From positions 395,051-459,050 of the forward strand of contig CYUG01000011.1 in assembly GCA_001403775.1 (NCBI GenBank): a stretch of DNA of 64,000 nucleotides. The letters run 5' to 3'. This document shows, one piece after another, positions 8,360-17,755 of the stretch. A program made the position numbers and the translations under genes. The notes under the pieces were generated by a model that ran no database searches, had not been told where the DNA came from, and worked only from the letters and a program-made list of their open reading frames with translations. The stretch is from Dermabacter indicis (lineage in GTDB: Bacteria > Actinomycetota > Actinomycetes > Actinomycetales > Dermabacteraceae). How positions within the stretch are numbered: position 1 is the stretch's first letter; every line of letters starts with the position of its first letter.

Positions 8360-9857
8360 GTGGGGATCTGTGATCTGCCCGTCATCTCAGGTGTCTGCGA
8401 AACTACTGGTGAGGCCGCCGCGTCGCTAGTCTCGGCCCCGTTCGACTGGCTGGCTCAGGCCATGGGGTCTGCGGCGGGCTGGTTGTTCGAGGCGGTGTGG
8501 AACGTCTTCGACGCCACCACGCTGGTCGACATCACCAGCGACGGCTACCGGTCGGTCTACAACCTGCTGTTCGGCATTGCGGTGTTCGTGATGCTGCTGT
8601 TCTTCTGCCTCCAACTGATCACCGGCCTCATCCGTCGTGACCCCACCGCTCTCACCCGCGGTGCCCTTGGCCTCGCCAAATCGGTGTTGGGGTCGTTCGT
8701 GGTGATCACGCTGACTGGGCTGCTGTTGGAGGTGGTCGACCAGCTGTGTCGGGATCGTCCAAGCCGCCGGGGAAACCACCGAATCCATGGGCGAGAAGAT
8801 CACGATCCTCGCCGGCGGACTCGCCGCGATCAACATCGCCGCCCCCGGCGTGGGAGCGATCATCACGATCTTCCTCGCCGGTCTCGCGATCACCTCCGCA
8901 GCGATCTTGTGGCTCTCGCTTCGGGCCCGGAAGGCCCTGCTGCTGGTCGCGATCGTGTTCGCACCCCTGGCCCTATCGGGCTCTTCGTGGGACGCCACTC
9001 GGGGGTGGATCAGCAAGTGGGCGATGTTCGTGGTCGCGCTGATCTGTTCCAAGCTCGTGCTGGTCGTGATGTTCCTGGTCGCGATCACCCAGGTCGCCGC
9101 CCCGATCGATGGGGACCTGTCCTCGATCAGTGACCCGCTGGCCAGGGTGGTGCTGATGGCGATGGCCGCGTTCGCCCCGTATCTGACGTACCGGTTCATT
9201 AGCTTCGTCGGGTTCGACATGTACCACGTGATCGGCGCCGAACAAGACGCCAAGACCTCCCTCAACCGACCCATCCCCATCCCCGACCGCCAGCCCGGCA
9301 ACCCCCAACAGATCCTCGACGGCAACAACAGCGGCAACGGCGGTGGTGGCGGGAAGCTGCCGCCGAAACCCAGCAGCCCGAACCCCTCGGCGTCCCAGGG
9401 CGGAGCCGAAGCTGGTGCTGGCACTGGCGGGGCAACTGGGTCTGGGGCTTCCGGGACGGGGGCAGCGTCGGGTAGGTCTGCTGCCGCTGCGGGTCCTGCG
9501 GCTGCTGCGGTGGTCGGTGTGCAGGTGGCCAAGGACGCTGCCACCGCGGGCTCGAAAGCTGGTGCCGAACTCGGTCAGCAGGCCGAGACCGCTGCCGACG
9601 CCGCCGACCACACCCCCACCACCAACGGCGGCGGAAACACGTCTCCGGCACCTGCGCCCGGTGGGACGCCGCCACAGCCGGGCACCCCGTCGGCCAGTGC
9701 GGAGCCCACCCCTCCCAGCGCCCCAGGTCCACAGCCACCGGGGTCGTCCTCACCGGGCGCGGGTGAGCAGGTCGCGCCGCCCGCCCCGGTGCCGAACCCG
9801 CCGCCCGCCGACAATCCGCCACCGCCGTCGAGTGCAGGGAAGGAGCTACAGTCATGA
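8360..9857 (+). pseudogene. TrbL/VirB6-like conjugal transfer membrane protein, frameshifted
   Basis: GTG 8360 (SD GAGGAG) opens an N-part with hydrophobic segments (…LLFGIAVFVMLLFFCLQLI…, …VLGSFVVITLTGLLLEVVD). The natural continuation (VGIVQAAGETTESMGEKITI, more TM segments, then DMYHVIGAEQDA) lies in another frame from about 8,749. The indel is near 8,747. The C-terminal 190 residues are Gly/Pro/Ala-rich low complexity. The last codon overlaps the SCO6880 ATG. The intact protein of about 498 residues would be the polytopic channel component of the T4SS. As written, translation would end in a scrambled frame at 9133. Confidence 0.72.
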
Positions 9858-11341
9858 GCCGCCGCAACAAGAACAACAGCCACGAACCGGATGCGACTGG
9901 TTCGGAGTTGGTGCCGGTGAAGTTCTCCCGGCTCACCCGTCGCGGCATCCTGCTTGGCCTGTCCGCGGCCCAGCTGGTCACCGTCGGGATCGCGATCGCT
10001 ACCATCATCACCGCCCTGTATGCCGGGGGCGGGATGTGGCTGGCCTACACCGCCCCCGTCTGGGCCACCGCCGCCCTGTTCACCTGGGTACCTGTCGCGG
10101 GACGCCCGGTCATCGAGTGGGTGCCGGTGGCCGGCTGGTGGGTCTATCGCACCACCATCGGACAACTCCTCTACCGGCGTCGCATCGTCACCCCACGCCC
10201 CGCCGGAACCCTCGCCCTACCCGGCGACCAAGCCCGGCTCCGTGAGTACGAGGAGCCGACCACGGGGGCGGGCATGATCCACGACCCCCACCAGAACACG
10301 CTCACGGTGGTGTGCGAGATCACCCACCCCGCGTTCGTGCTCCTCGACCCCGCCGAACAAGAACGCCGTGTCACCGCCTGGGGCCGCGTCCTGGCCACCG
10401 TCTGTCGCTCCGGCAGGATCGCGACCCTGCAGATTCTGGAACGCACCCTGCCCGACTCCGGCACCGAACTGGCCGAACGGTGGACCACTCACGGCCACCC
10501 TGATGACACGAGCTGGGCTGCCACTACCTACGCCGAACTCATCGACCGCGCCGGATCCGCCGGCGAACGCCACACCACCACACTGTCCATCTCCCTCGAC
10601 ATGACGAACGCGGCGAGGCAGATCCGCACCGCAGGCGGCGGTATCCGCGGCGCCGCCGCCGTCCTGCGTCAAGAGATGAACACCCTTACCGCCGCACTCC
10701 GCTCGGCCGACCTCACCCCGTCCGGTTGGCTTACCCCCGGACAGATTGCGGTGATCCTTCGCTCGGCCTACGACCCCGCCATCGCCGCCACTTTGGAACG
10801 CCACGGCCAGATCGGCCACCAGCTCGCTACCGCCGGACCGGTCGCGGTCAACGAGACCTGGGCTCGTATCCGCACCGACTCCGCCCACCACGCTGTGCTG
10901 TGGATCAGCGAATGGCCCCGTTCCATGGTCTACCCAGGTTTCCTCTCACCCATCCTGCTCTCCAGCGGAACCCAATGATCGTTCTCCCTGATCTGCACTC
11001 CCATGCGGTCCGACCAGGCCGCCCGCGACATCCGCAAGAAGAAAGTCGAGCACATCTCCGACCAAGCCCAACGCGCCAAAATCGGACAAATCGAAGACGC
11101 CTCCCAGAGGGCTGAGTACCACGATGTCCTCCAACAAGAAGCCGACCTCACCGCCGGCCACGACATCCTGCGCTACACCGGCCTGATCACCATCACCGCA
11201 GAAACCATCGAGGACCTCGACGCCTACGTCGCCGCCCTCGAACAAGCCGCCATCCAAGCTAACTGCGAAACCCGACTACTCGCCGGACAACAAGCCAAAG
11301 CCTTCACCGCCGCAGCCCTACCTCTCTGCCGCCAAGTCTGA
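9854..11341 (+). pseudogene. SCO6880-family T4SS protein with in-frame stop
   Basis: The N-part (375 codons) has two TM helices near residues 30-75, then the SCO6880 soluble region (…TLTVVCEITHPAFVLLDP…). A TGA at 10976-10978 interrupts the frame, but the same frame resumes at once with SFSLICTPMRSDQAARDIRK and continues …GHDILRYTGLITI… to a stop at 11339-11341. Total length is then about 495 codons, the normal family size. The simplest explanation is a single CGA-to-TGA change. SCO6880 proteins are inner-membrane T4SS components preceding the VirB4-like ATPase, which is absent here. Confidence 0.82.
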
Positions 11342-12109
11342 CGCATCTGGTTGCGACGACAGCCTGATAGCTCCGGTTGGCTGCTGCGAACGGGCGAGTT
11401 CTTGCGCGACCCGTCGCTTGGTATCTGAGTACGCATCAGACTCTGTTGTAAAGAGCCAGGACGCGGCACCCATAACTGGCCCGATGACGGCGAACGCCAA
11501 GGCGAATCCCGTCATGATCACGACTGCGCCTGCGCTCGCCACCATGTGGGCGAGCCAGGCACCAGCCACATTGAGAAGGCTGTGCATCTGGAGTCTGCGG
11601 GCAGCAACATAGGCCAGCCCGAGAAGCAAAGCGGTCACGACGGCGACAATCACAGCAACATGCACTTGTGAACGCAACCATTCGGCCACCCACGCCGTGG
11701 AAGCGAGTTGAGCAGCGAACATAAGCAACACCCATGTCGTGACAGCTGCGCGCGAGCCCAAGATGCCTCGGGCCTGAAGATCAATAGGCCAGTCGTCACG
11801 TTTGGCGTTGAAGAATGGTTTGATCAGCATCGTCAGGACTGCCAATGCTGAGAGGGACACGAGTGTGCGGCTTGCCGCAACATGCGGCTCGGCAAGTAAG
11901 GGTGGGAGCCCAAACTCGAACCACCCTCCGACGCTCGAAGCTCCAATGGCGTTCATGGCGGCTGCGAGAACGTCACTGGGGCGTTGTTCGCGAACACACG
12001 CGGAAATTGTCAGCACCCCAGCGAGGCATCCGAAGAGTTGGTAGATCAGATCACTGTTGGTCTTCCAGTCCTTGATGAGTCCGGGCAGAGCTTTAACGGT
12101 CTCGATCAC
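11318..12109 (-). CDS. Unknown polytopic membrane protein (cargo)
   Basis: 263 residues from GTG 12109, chosen for the GAGAGGAG site just upstream. Hydrophobic segments occur near residues 21-40, 80-98, 121-145, 149-170 and 180-220. The last may be two helices. A charged cytoplasmic-looking tail (DAYSDTKRRVAQELARSQQP…) follows. No known domain is recognised. It is encoded opposite to the transfer genes, overlaps the last 24 bases of the broken SCO6880 gene and, like the Shedu gene, looks lower in GC than the core. It probably arrived as cargo when the downstream T4SS genes were lost. Confidence 0.6.
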   Translation of the reverse strand: MIETVKALPGLIKDWKTNSDLIYQLFGCLAGVLTISACVREQRPSDVLAAAMNAIGASSVGGWFEFGLPPLLAEPHVAASRTLVSLSALAVLTMLIKPFFNAKRDDWPIDLQARGILGSRAAVTTWVLLMFAAQLASTAWVAEWLRSQVHVAVIVAVVTALLLGLAYVAARRLQMHSLLNVAGAWLAHMVASAGAVVIMTGFALAFAVIGPVMGAASWLFTTESDAYSDTKRRVAQELARSQQPTGAIRLSSQPDASDLAAER

Positions 12110-12282
12110 GTCTTCTCCTCTCTGCGCTGTCCTCAGTCTGACGGCTACCACTGACGTATCCCGCGTGCAGCCTAGCGCACCCTCTCGTAGACAACCCGCC
12201 TATGCGGAGAGAGCACTTTTGGGATGGCGACGGTTGTTGATCCGGTTGCTGATGCTGCTGGGGCCCATGAGAAGGTGCGGGG

Positions 12283-12771
12283 TTGACGCACGCGACCCAC
12301 ACGTTTGAGGATCCGGCTGACACGTACCGGGTGTTGGGTGAAGTGTCGGATTCAGTACGGCCGTTGCGACAGGTCCGGAACCTGCTGTCTCGTGCGCATG
12401 CTGATCGCCGATCGACCGCGTTCACCGACGACCGCGTGCCGGCGGAGGCAGTGGCGTTGGCCACGGCTGATGAGTTACATCACGCCGCCGACGGGCCGGA
12501 TAAGGTCGGGGACCGGGCGATGCGCGCGCACGAAGCGTCGGGCAAGATAGGCGGACTCTACAACCAGTGCGAACCAGCCGAACGACGCATGCTGAACCGC
12601 GCCCTATTGATCCGCATCATCAACGAAGACGAGGGGAACGCGACCTACTCACCAGAGGAGACCACCGCCAGCATCCTCGCCCACACCAACAATGACGCCC
12701 CGGCGCACCTCACCGCAGAAACAAAACTGCCCCGCCATCAGGCGGGGCAAGTTTCGATTTTCTCATCTTAC
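12283..12771 (+). pseudogene. Remnant coding DNA at element end (possible recombinase tail)
   Basis: From TTG 12283 the frame encodes a helical segment (TFEDPADTYRVLGEVSDSVR…AMRAHEASGK), like small proteins of actinobacterial ICEs, then …CEPAERRMLNRALLIRIINE…, which resembles the C-terminal helix of large serine recombinases (RR-x-x-N-x-A-L-x-x-R). The frame has no own stop and runs antisense through the tRNA-Ala gene, so the end is not natural. Best read as two truncated genes joined at the element boundary. A 20-codon reading frame at 12224-12286 just upstream may be another fragment. Confidence 0.35.
12721..12750 (-). terminator. Terminator of tRNA-Ala
   Basis: A perfect 8-bp inverted repeat (GCCCCGCC-TGAT-GGCGGGGC on the minus strand, 12729-12748) is followed by AGTTTTGT, about 25 bases after the tRNA 3' end. 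Confidence 0.75.
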
Positions 12772-12772
12772 G

Positions 12773-12805
12773 TGGAGCTAACGGGATTCGAACCCGTGAC
12801 CTTCT
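12773..12805. other. Predicted attachment-site half in tRNA-Ala 3' end
   Basis: Element-type genes lie to the left and chromosomal genes to the right of the tRNA 3' end (T-arm plus acceptor strand), the usual core site for tRNA-integrating elements. No second copy of this core is found elsewhere in the window, which fits the other att site lying beyond the left edge. Inference only. Confidence 0.4.
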
Positions 12806-12845
12806 GCATGCCATGCAGACGCGCTACCAACTGCGCCATAGCCCC
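12773..12845 (-). tRNA. tRNA-Ala (GGC)
   Basis: A 73-nt cloverleaf on the minus strand starts GGGGCTATGGCGC and ends GTTAGCTCCA. The anticodon loop carries GGC in CTGCATGGCATGCAG, and the T-arm reads GGGTTCGAATCCC. Acceptor pairs are GGGGCTA/TAGCTCC with one G-T wobble. CCA is not encoded beyond the A73 position. The 3' end abuts the mobile element. Confidence 0.95.
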
Positions 12846-12890
12846 AATATTTGTAGGTATCGCCGAAGCGACTCCAGCAATATTACACGC

Positions 12891-13532
12891 TCAACGGGCG
12901 GCAGCGAAATCCGGCGGGAGGTTCAGTGATGTGAGCCTCACCCAACCTGCGCCTTCGCTTCGACGCATCACCTCAACGACCGCGCGGTGGCAATTATCCA
13001 TGCTTGCGAGCCCACGGAAGTCACCTTCACCAGCACCGATCATCGCGGCGAGACCAAGGGAAATCGCGGCGCCGTGGGCGACCACGACGACCGTGCCGGA
13101 TTCGTGACGCGCGGAAAACTCACGGCAGGCCGCATCGAAGCGACGCGCCACATCTGCCCTGTGCTCAACTCGTGCCTTCTCGAGGCCACTCGATACGCCA
13201 GCGCGCCACAGCGCGAACTCGAACGGCCAGCCCTTTTCAATCTCGTCGCGGGTGAGCCCTTCCCAATCGCCGAAACCACGTTCGCGCAGGCGAGCGTCGG
13301 ACATGACCTCGAGTCCGTGGGGCGCTGCGACCGCCTCTGCCGTGCTTTTCGCCCGACCGAGCGGCGAGCTGTACACGGCTACCACGGATTCGTCAGCCGA
13401 GAGGGACTGGCCTACGGCGCGCGCTTGCGCGAGGCCAGTTTCGTTGAGCGCAATGTCGGAAGCGCCTTGGATGCGGCCGCTGAAGTTGTAGTCGGTTTGT
13501 CCGTGGCGCACAAGAATGAGGCGAGAAGCCAT
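12891..13532 (-). CDS. Histidine phosphatase family protein
   Basis: 213 residues with the phosphohistidine signature LILVRHGQTDYN at residues 5-16 and a second catalytic His in VVVVAHGAAI. Such enzymes (phosphoglycerate mutase-like) hydrolyse phosphate esters, and many actinobacterial copies next to rsfS have unproven substrates. The ATG overlaps the rsfS stop (TAATG), so it is the last gene of the nadD-rsfS operon. A 2,3-bisphosphoglycerate mutase role is less likely for this short form. Confidence 0.87.
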   Translation of the reverse strand: MASRLILVRHGQTDYNFSGRIQGASDIALNETGLAQARAVGQSLSADESVVAVYSSPLGRAKSTAEAVAAPHGLEVMSDARLRERGFGDWEGLTRDEIEKGWPFEFALWRAGVSSGLEKARVEHRADVARRFDAACREFSARHESGTVVVVAHGAAISLGLAAMIGAGEGDFRGLASMDNCHRAVVEVMRRSEGAGWVRLTSLNLPPDFAAAR

Positions 13533-13921
13533 TACTCCGCCTGCGCCTCAGCCTCGGGGCCAAGATCCAAGTCGAGATCGATCGTTGGGGCATCGCGCCA
13601 CAGACGCTCGAGAGCATAGAACGCGCGGTCTTCGGCATGCTGAACGTGCACGACGATGTCGGTGAAGTCGAGGAGGATCCAGCGCGCATCCTTTTCGCCT
13701 TCGCGGCGCTTCGGTTTGTAACCGGCCTTGAACATTTCCTCTTCAACGCCGTTCACGATCGCGTTCACCTGGCGCTCGGAATCGCCAGAGCACACGACGA
13801 AGACGTCGGTGATCACGAGTTGCTCGGAAACGTCGAGCGCGATCACGTTGCCCGCGAGCTTATCCGCCGCAGCCTGCCCGGCGATGCGGGCCATGTCAAT
13901 GGATTCCTGGGTTGCTGTCAC
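13532..13921 (-). CDS. rsfS: Ribosome silencing factor RsfS (Iojap)
   Basis: 129 residues with the Iojap/DUF143 fold (…VIALDVSEQLVITDVFVVCS…, ARWILLDFTDIVVHVQ). RsfS binds L14 and blocks subunit joining under starvation. The GTG start overlaps the stop of the upstream membrane protein gene (GTGA). nadD-rsfS-phosphatase clustering is typical. The acidic tail (DLDLDLGPEAEAQAE) is species-specific. Confidence 0.93.
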   Translation of the reverse strand: MTATQESIDMARIAGQAAADKLAGNVIALDVSEQLVITDVFVVCSGDSERQVNAIVNGVEEEMFKAGYKPKRREGEKDARWILLDFTDIVVHVQHAEDRAFYALERLWRDAPTIDLDLDLGPEAEAQAE

Positions 13922-14826
13922 GAAGCGAGTCCTCCGGGAAGGTCAAAGGGAATGGTCTCGGGTGTTGGGGCGAGAGCGTTCGCGATGCCGGGGCCGATCA
14001 CGCCGGTCACGAGCAGCACGATGAGCGTGACCGCGATGGCCGCGACGATCAGCCACGTGATCCACATGCCGATTCCCCCCGACGTGCGGCTCGGCTTGTG
14101 GAGAACCGTACCGTCGAAACGCGCGGCCGGCTTCGGCTCGGGTGCCTGGTCTGCGGGGAGGTCGCCGACTTCGAGCCATTCGGACGCGTCGGTAGGGTCT
14201 CCCCCGTCGGTCGTCTCATACACGGGGGCGGGCTCGGGGTCCGGGTCGGTGGGTTTCGGCGCGAGCGCCTCGGAAGCGCTCGTTTCCTCGTCCTCGGTGC
14301 CCTCCTTCACGGAGGTCCAAGCCGGCGCTTGCGCATCCTCAGCCCGCTTTTTCTCGGACGGCTCAGTCGCCTCGTCTTCGACGGGCACGATGCTCGTCTG
14401 CGGTTCGGTGGAGGTCTCGGTGGCGTCGGCCTCTCGCCCTCGGAGCGTACCGGGCCAGGAACCCTTTTTGGTTCCGACGTTTGCCGCGGGAAGCTCGGCG
14501 CTCGAGCCATCAGCGACTCCCGCCGCTTCACTCGATGGCGCGGTCTTGTCGACGGGCGCTTCCTCTCCGTCACGCACATTCTTCTCGACCTCGGGGGCGG
14601 TAGGGGCCGGAACGTCGGCGCGGCGCTTCGCACGCTTGCCTGTGTAGTGCTTGAGTTCGGGGAGCTGCTCATCCGCGACCGGCGGAATCACCGCGGTGCG
14701 GCGCGCATAGAGGGTGAGATCTCCTGTCATGCCACGCGTCGATTGGGCGTTCTGCTCTTCCGCGTTCACCGCGCGAGCGCGGCGCCCGTGACGGCGCCCG
14801 GAAAGCTGCGTCTCAGTGCCCGTCAT
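13918..14826 (-). CDS. Acidic protein with single C-terminal TM
   Basis: 302 residues from ATG 14826 (AGGAA site). Residues 1-240 are charged, Pro/Glu/Ala-rich and probably disordered, with several acidic stretches. One strong TM helix lies near residues 250-275 ([19 protein letters not shown]), followed by a short extracytoplasmic tail. No known domain is recognised. It sits in the nadD-rsfS operon, where related actinobacteria often encode a LytR-type or unknown membrane protein. It could be a tail-anchored scaffold. Function unknown. Confidence 0.75.
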   Translation of the reverse strand: MTGTETQLSGRRHGRRARAVNAEEQNAQSTRGMTGDLTLYARRTAVIPPVADEQLPELKHYTGKRAKRRADVPAPTAPEVEKNVRDGEEAPVDKTAPSSEAAGVADGSSAELPAANVGTKKGSWPGTLRGREADATETSTEPQTSIVPVEDEATEPSEKKRAEDAQAPAWTSVKEGTEDEETSASEALAPKPTDPDPEPAPVYETTDGGDPTDASEWLEVGDLPADQAPEPKPAARFDGTVLHKPSRTSGGIGMWITWLIVAAIAVTLIVLLVTGVIGPGIANALAPTPETIPFDLPGGLAS

Positions 14827-15421
14827 GCTCACTTCCTAAATAGAGCTTGTACTTGTTGATGTATTGCACAACGCCATCGGGGACGAGGTACCACACGGGC
14901 ACCCCGCGCTTGACGCGCGTGCGGCAGTCGGTCGAAGAAATCGCCATCGCGGGAACCTCAATGAGGGTCACGCCGCTCGGTGGAAGGCCATCCGTGGTGA
15001 TGTCGTGGCCGGGGCGCGTGACGCCTACGAAGTGCGCGAGATCGAAAATGTCGCTGTAGTCCTTCCAAGTGAGGATGTTCGTGAGGGCATCCGCACCCGT
15101 GATGAAGAACAGGTCGTCGTCGGGGTACTGCGCGCGAAGGTCGCGAAGCGTATCGATCGTGTAGGTCTGGCCAGGGCGATCGATGTCCACGCGCGAGACC
15201 GTGAATCGAGGGTTCGCAGCGGTCGCAACGACCGTCATGAGGTAGCGGTGTTCAGGGTCCGAAATCTCCTTGCCGGACTTCTGCCACGGCCGTCCGGTGG
15301 GAACAAAGATCACCTGATCGAGGCCAAAAACCGACTGGACTTCGCTCGCCGCAACGAGGTGGCCGTGGTGAATCGGGTCGAATGTTCCGCCCATCACGCC
15401 GATTCGGCGCTTTGCGTTCAT
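14813..15421 (-). CDS. nadD: Nicotinate-nucleotide adenylyltransferase
   Basis: 202 residues. The nucleotidyltransferase motif [12 protein letters not shown] is at residues 9-20, and the second motif [10 protein letters not shown] lies near the C-terminus. It adenylates nicotinate mononucleotide to deamido-NAD in NAD synthesis. ATG 15421 is chosen because it immediately precedes the conserved [10 protein letters not shown] start; upstream in-frame codons overlap the preceding gene. It is followed with slight overlap by the acidic membrane protein gene. Confidence 0.93.
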   Translation of the reverse strand: MNAKRRIGVMGGTFDPIHHGHLVAASEVQSVFGLDQVIFVPTGRPWQKSGKEISDPEHRYLMTVVATAANPRFTVSRVDIDRPGQTYTIDTLRDLRAQYPDDDLFFITGADALTNILTWKDYSDIFDLAHFVGVTRPGHDITTDGLPPSGVTLIEVPAMAISSTDCRTRVKRGVPVWYLVPDGVVQYINKYKLYLGSEHDGH

Positions 15422-15431
15422 GCGAAAAGAC

Positions 15432-15641
15432 TCAGTGGGACGTGCCGCGGCGGTGTTCGCGCTCCACCTCGGCGACGGTCTTCGCATTCGAGGAGGGCTC
15501 CTGGTGGAGACCGCTGAAGAGCGAAGTCACCACGAGCAACAGCATGAGGATCACAAAGGCCACGACTCCGAAAACTGCGGGGTGCGGGCCGTGAGAGTGC
15601 GCGGCGGCCTCTTCGGCGAGGATCAGGAAATCAGCGTGCAT
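15432..15641 (-). CDS. Small membrane protein upstream of nadD
   Basis: 69 residues from ATG 15641 (AAAGG site). The N-terminus is His/Ala-rich ([12 protein letters not shown]), one TM segment lies near 23-45 ([17 protein letters not shown]), and the tail is basic. Short proteins of this type are regularly found between proA and nadD in actinobacteria. Function unknown. Confidence 0.75.
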   Translation of the reverse strand: MHADFLILAEEAAAHSHGPHPAVFGVVAFVILMLLLVVTSLFSGLHQEPSSNAKTVAEVEREHRRGTSH

Positions 15642-15729
15642 GCCAGACCTTTCGCAATCGTTCATCCCATCAAGGGGCTATGCCATTGTTCCACATGTTG
15701 CCGTGCGCGTGAGGGTTACGCCGCGCACC

Positions 15730-16552
15730 TCACGCACGCACGTGGCCATCGCCTCGCACGATCCACGTGGTGCTTGTGAGCTCGCGAAGCGCCATGGGGC
15801 CACGCGCGTGAAGCTTCTGGGTTGAGGTCCCGATCTCCGCACCAAAGCCAAACTCGCCGCCATCGCTGAACCGCGTCGAGGCGTTGACCATGATCACGGC
15901 GGAATCGAGACCCGCGAGGAAGGCTCGCTCGCTCGCGATAGACGAGGTGAGGATCGATTCGGTGCGCCCGCTCGTATGTGCGCGGATATGCTCCACGGCT
16001 TCCTCGACGCTGTGGACGACTTTGACGGCAAGGTCGAGCGAGAGATATTCGGTGGAAAAATCCTCGGCGGTGGCTCCCACCAGGTTCGCCGGCCCGTCAT
16101 CGAGGATCGCGTATGCGCGCGGCTCCGCATGAAGGGTCACATTCTTCTCAGCGAGTACGATCGCGAGACGCGGAAGAAATTCCTCCGCGATACTCTCGTG
16201 GACGAGGAGATTCTCGAGGGCATTGCACACCCCCGCGCACGGTTTCCCCCACGGGGTCGGCGAGAGAGGCAGTGGTGCGAAGTTGCGCGGCTATCGCCTC
16301 GACGCGTGAGCTCGTGAGGGCCAGGCGATCGCGAAGGCCCGGATCGATTCCGCTCTCATCCGCGCGTGCGAGATTCCGGGAATTTGCCTCGATGATGCGC
16401 GCGCAATCAGCCTCGAGCTGAGAGGCCATCGCGCGCACAAGAGCGTTCTTGCGGGCGGAAGTCTCGTGGGCGATCGCCCACTGAGCGCGGACTGCCCGCG
16501 CAGCGATATCGTGAACCGCTTCGGTCACGGTGAGGTGCTCGTTCATGAGCAC
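15730..16552 (-). pseudogene. proA: Gamma-glutamyl phosphate reductase, internal deletion
   Basis: The N-part (about 110 residues, …LRTTASLADPVGETVRGG) matches the start of ProA. The C-part in another frame (VCNALENLLVHESIAEEFLP… to the stop at 15730) matches the last 165 residues, including the VCNA motif holding the catalytic Cys. Around 145 residues between them, which carry most of the NADPH-binding region, are missing, and the frame shifts at the junction near 16,230. ProA is normally about 415-430 residues. It cannot be functional. It lies just after a frameshifted proB. Confidence 0.9.
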
Positions 16553-16584
16553 ACTTTATAGCGCATCGTCCAGCGAGGACGGAG

Positions 16585-17755
16585 CTATTTCACGAGGACA
16601 AGATAGTCCCTGTGCACAACCGTATGTACGGCGATATCGCTTTCTTGCGAAGCAATCTCGTTGGAGGTGAGCCCCATGATGCGCGAGAGGGCGTCGGAAG
16701 AAAAATACGTAAGTCCACGCGCGCACCCGGCCCTGCCGATCGGCGATATCTACGGGCGAGCCCGCCGCGAACGAGCCTTCCACGCGCGTGATACCCACGG
16801 GCAAGAGCGTGCGCCGCTCCTCGACAACGGCGCGCACGGCACCGTCATCGAGAACGAGCGTTCCTTCCCCGCGAGTGGCGTAGGTGAGCCACATGAGGCG
16901 CGAGCGCCGGCGTCCCGTGGTGCGTGCGGGGAAAAATGTTCCGTGGTCTTCGCCCGCAAGCACGGCATCGAAGTGCGCGGGAAGAGTAAGGAGACACGCG
17001 GTTCCCGTAATGGTCGCGTAGTGCGCCGCGGAAAGCTTGGTGACCATCCCGCCTGTTCCGACGCTTGACCCCCTCGAGCCGATCTCCACTCCTTCGAGTC
17101 GCGCCGCTTCTTTGACCAAGGTGATGCGCTCGGCACCCGGCTCCTTGGGAGATTTTGTGAAGAGACCATCGACGTCCGTGAGGAGGACGAGGAGATCGGC
17201 ACCCGCGACCTGCGCGACGAGACTCGCGAGGCGATCGTTGTCGCCAAAGTGAATCTCACCCGTGGCGACCGTGTCGTTTTCGTTGACAATCGGGACCGCG
17301 CCGGCGGCGAGAAGAGCATTGAGAGCGGCTCTGACATTCCTGTACTTCTCGGGGTGCACCATGTCGTCTTCGGTCAGGAGCACCTGGCCCACGTGAACAT
17401 TGCTCATACTAAAGGCCTGCGACCACTCTCGGATAAGCATGCCCTGCCCCACGGACGCGAGTGCCTGACTCTCGGTGATCGACTCGGGGCGCGCGGTGAA
17501 CCCCATGGGTCGAAGCGCCGCCGCGATCGCGCCCGAGCTCACGATGACGACCTCGCGGCCCTCCTTCACGAGTGACGCGACGCTCGAAGCGAGCGCCCAG
17601 ATCGCATTGCGATTGAGGTCTCCGCTCGGAAGCGTGAGGGAACTCGAGCCGATTTTCACCACGATGCGCCCGGCACTCGCAAGCGACTCGCGCGTAACGA
17701 GCCGTGCGGGATCGTGCACGCCATGGCCGATGCGAACCTTGTCGATGCGGGCCAT
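16585..17755 (-). pseudogene. proB: Glutamate 5-kinase, frameshifted in PUA domain
   Basis: The amino-acid kinase domain is intact (IVVKIGSSSLT; NENDTVATGEIHFGDND; SSVGTGGMVTKL). In the C-terminal PUA domain the frame breaks after GRVRA at 16715-16726, in a GCGCGCG run. Two bases appear to be lost. The true tail (GLTYFSSDALSRIMGLTSNE, then VVHRDYLVLVK and TAG at 16585-16587) is clearly readable in the next frame. As written the protein gains an unrelated 50-residue tail ending at 16556. The catalytic domain may still fold, so loss of activity is probable rather than certain. The ATG overlaps the obgE stop (TAATG). Confidence 0.85.

Larger units (their letters stand above)
1..12772. mobile_element. 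Decayed integrative conjugative element, right end
   Basis: The block combines hallmark genes of actinobacterial T4SS-type integrative elements (primase/polymerase tail, DUF2637, ParB-like, two DUF6112 proteins, TrbL-like, SCO6880 family) with cargo (WYL/NmrA pair, Shedu nuclease, membrane protein). It stops abruptly at the 3' end of a tRNA-Ala gene, a classic attachment position, after which ordinary housekeeping genes begin. The left end lies outside the window. At least five core genes are broken, and no VirB4/TraG ATPase, relaxase or complete integrase is present in the visible part, so self-transfer is unlikely. Assignment of the boundary to the tRNA is inference. Confidence 0.82.

Noticed and set aside
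1-12772. All frameshifts explained by sequencing errors
   Set aside because: Cannot be excluded for single indels, but the in-frame stop in SCO6880, the fusion at 5698-6278 and the missing ATPase genes are not indel errors, and most chromosomal genes outside proBA are intact.
12283-13107. 275-codon plus-strand frame crossing the tRNA-Ala gene
   Set aside because: It runs antisense through a clear tRNA and the phosphatase gene, so its second half cannot be natural coding sequence; only the left part is kept as an element remnant.
16556-17755. 399-residue proB as a full gene
   Set aside because: The last 50 residues do not fit a PUA domain, while the expected tail is readable in the next frame to TAG at 16585-16587.
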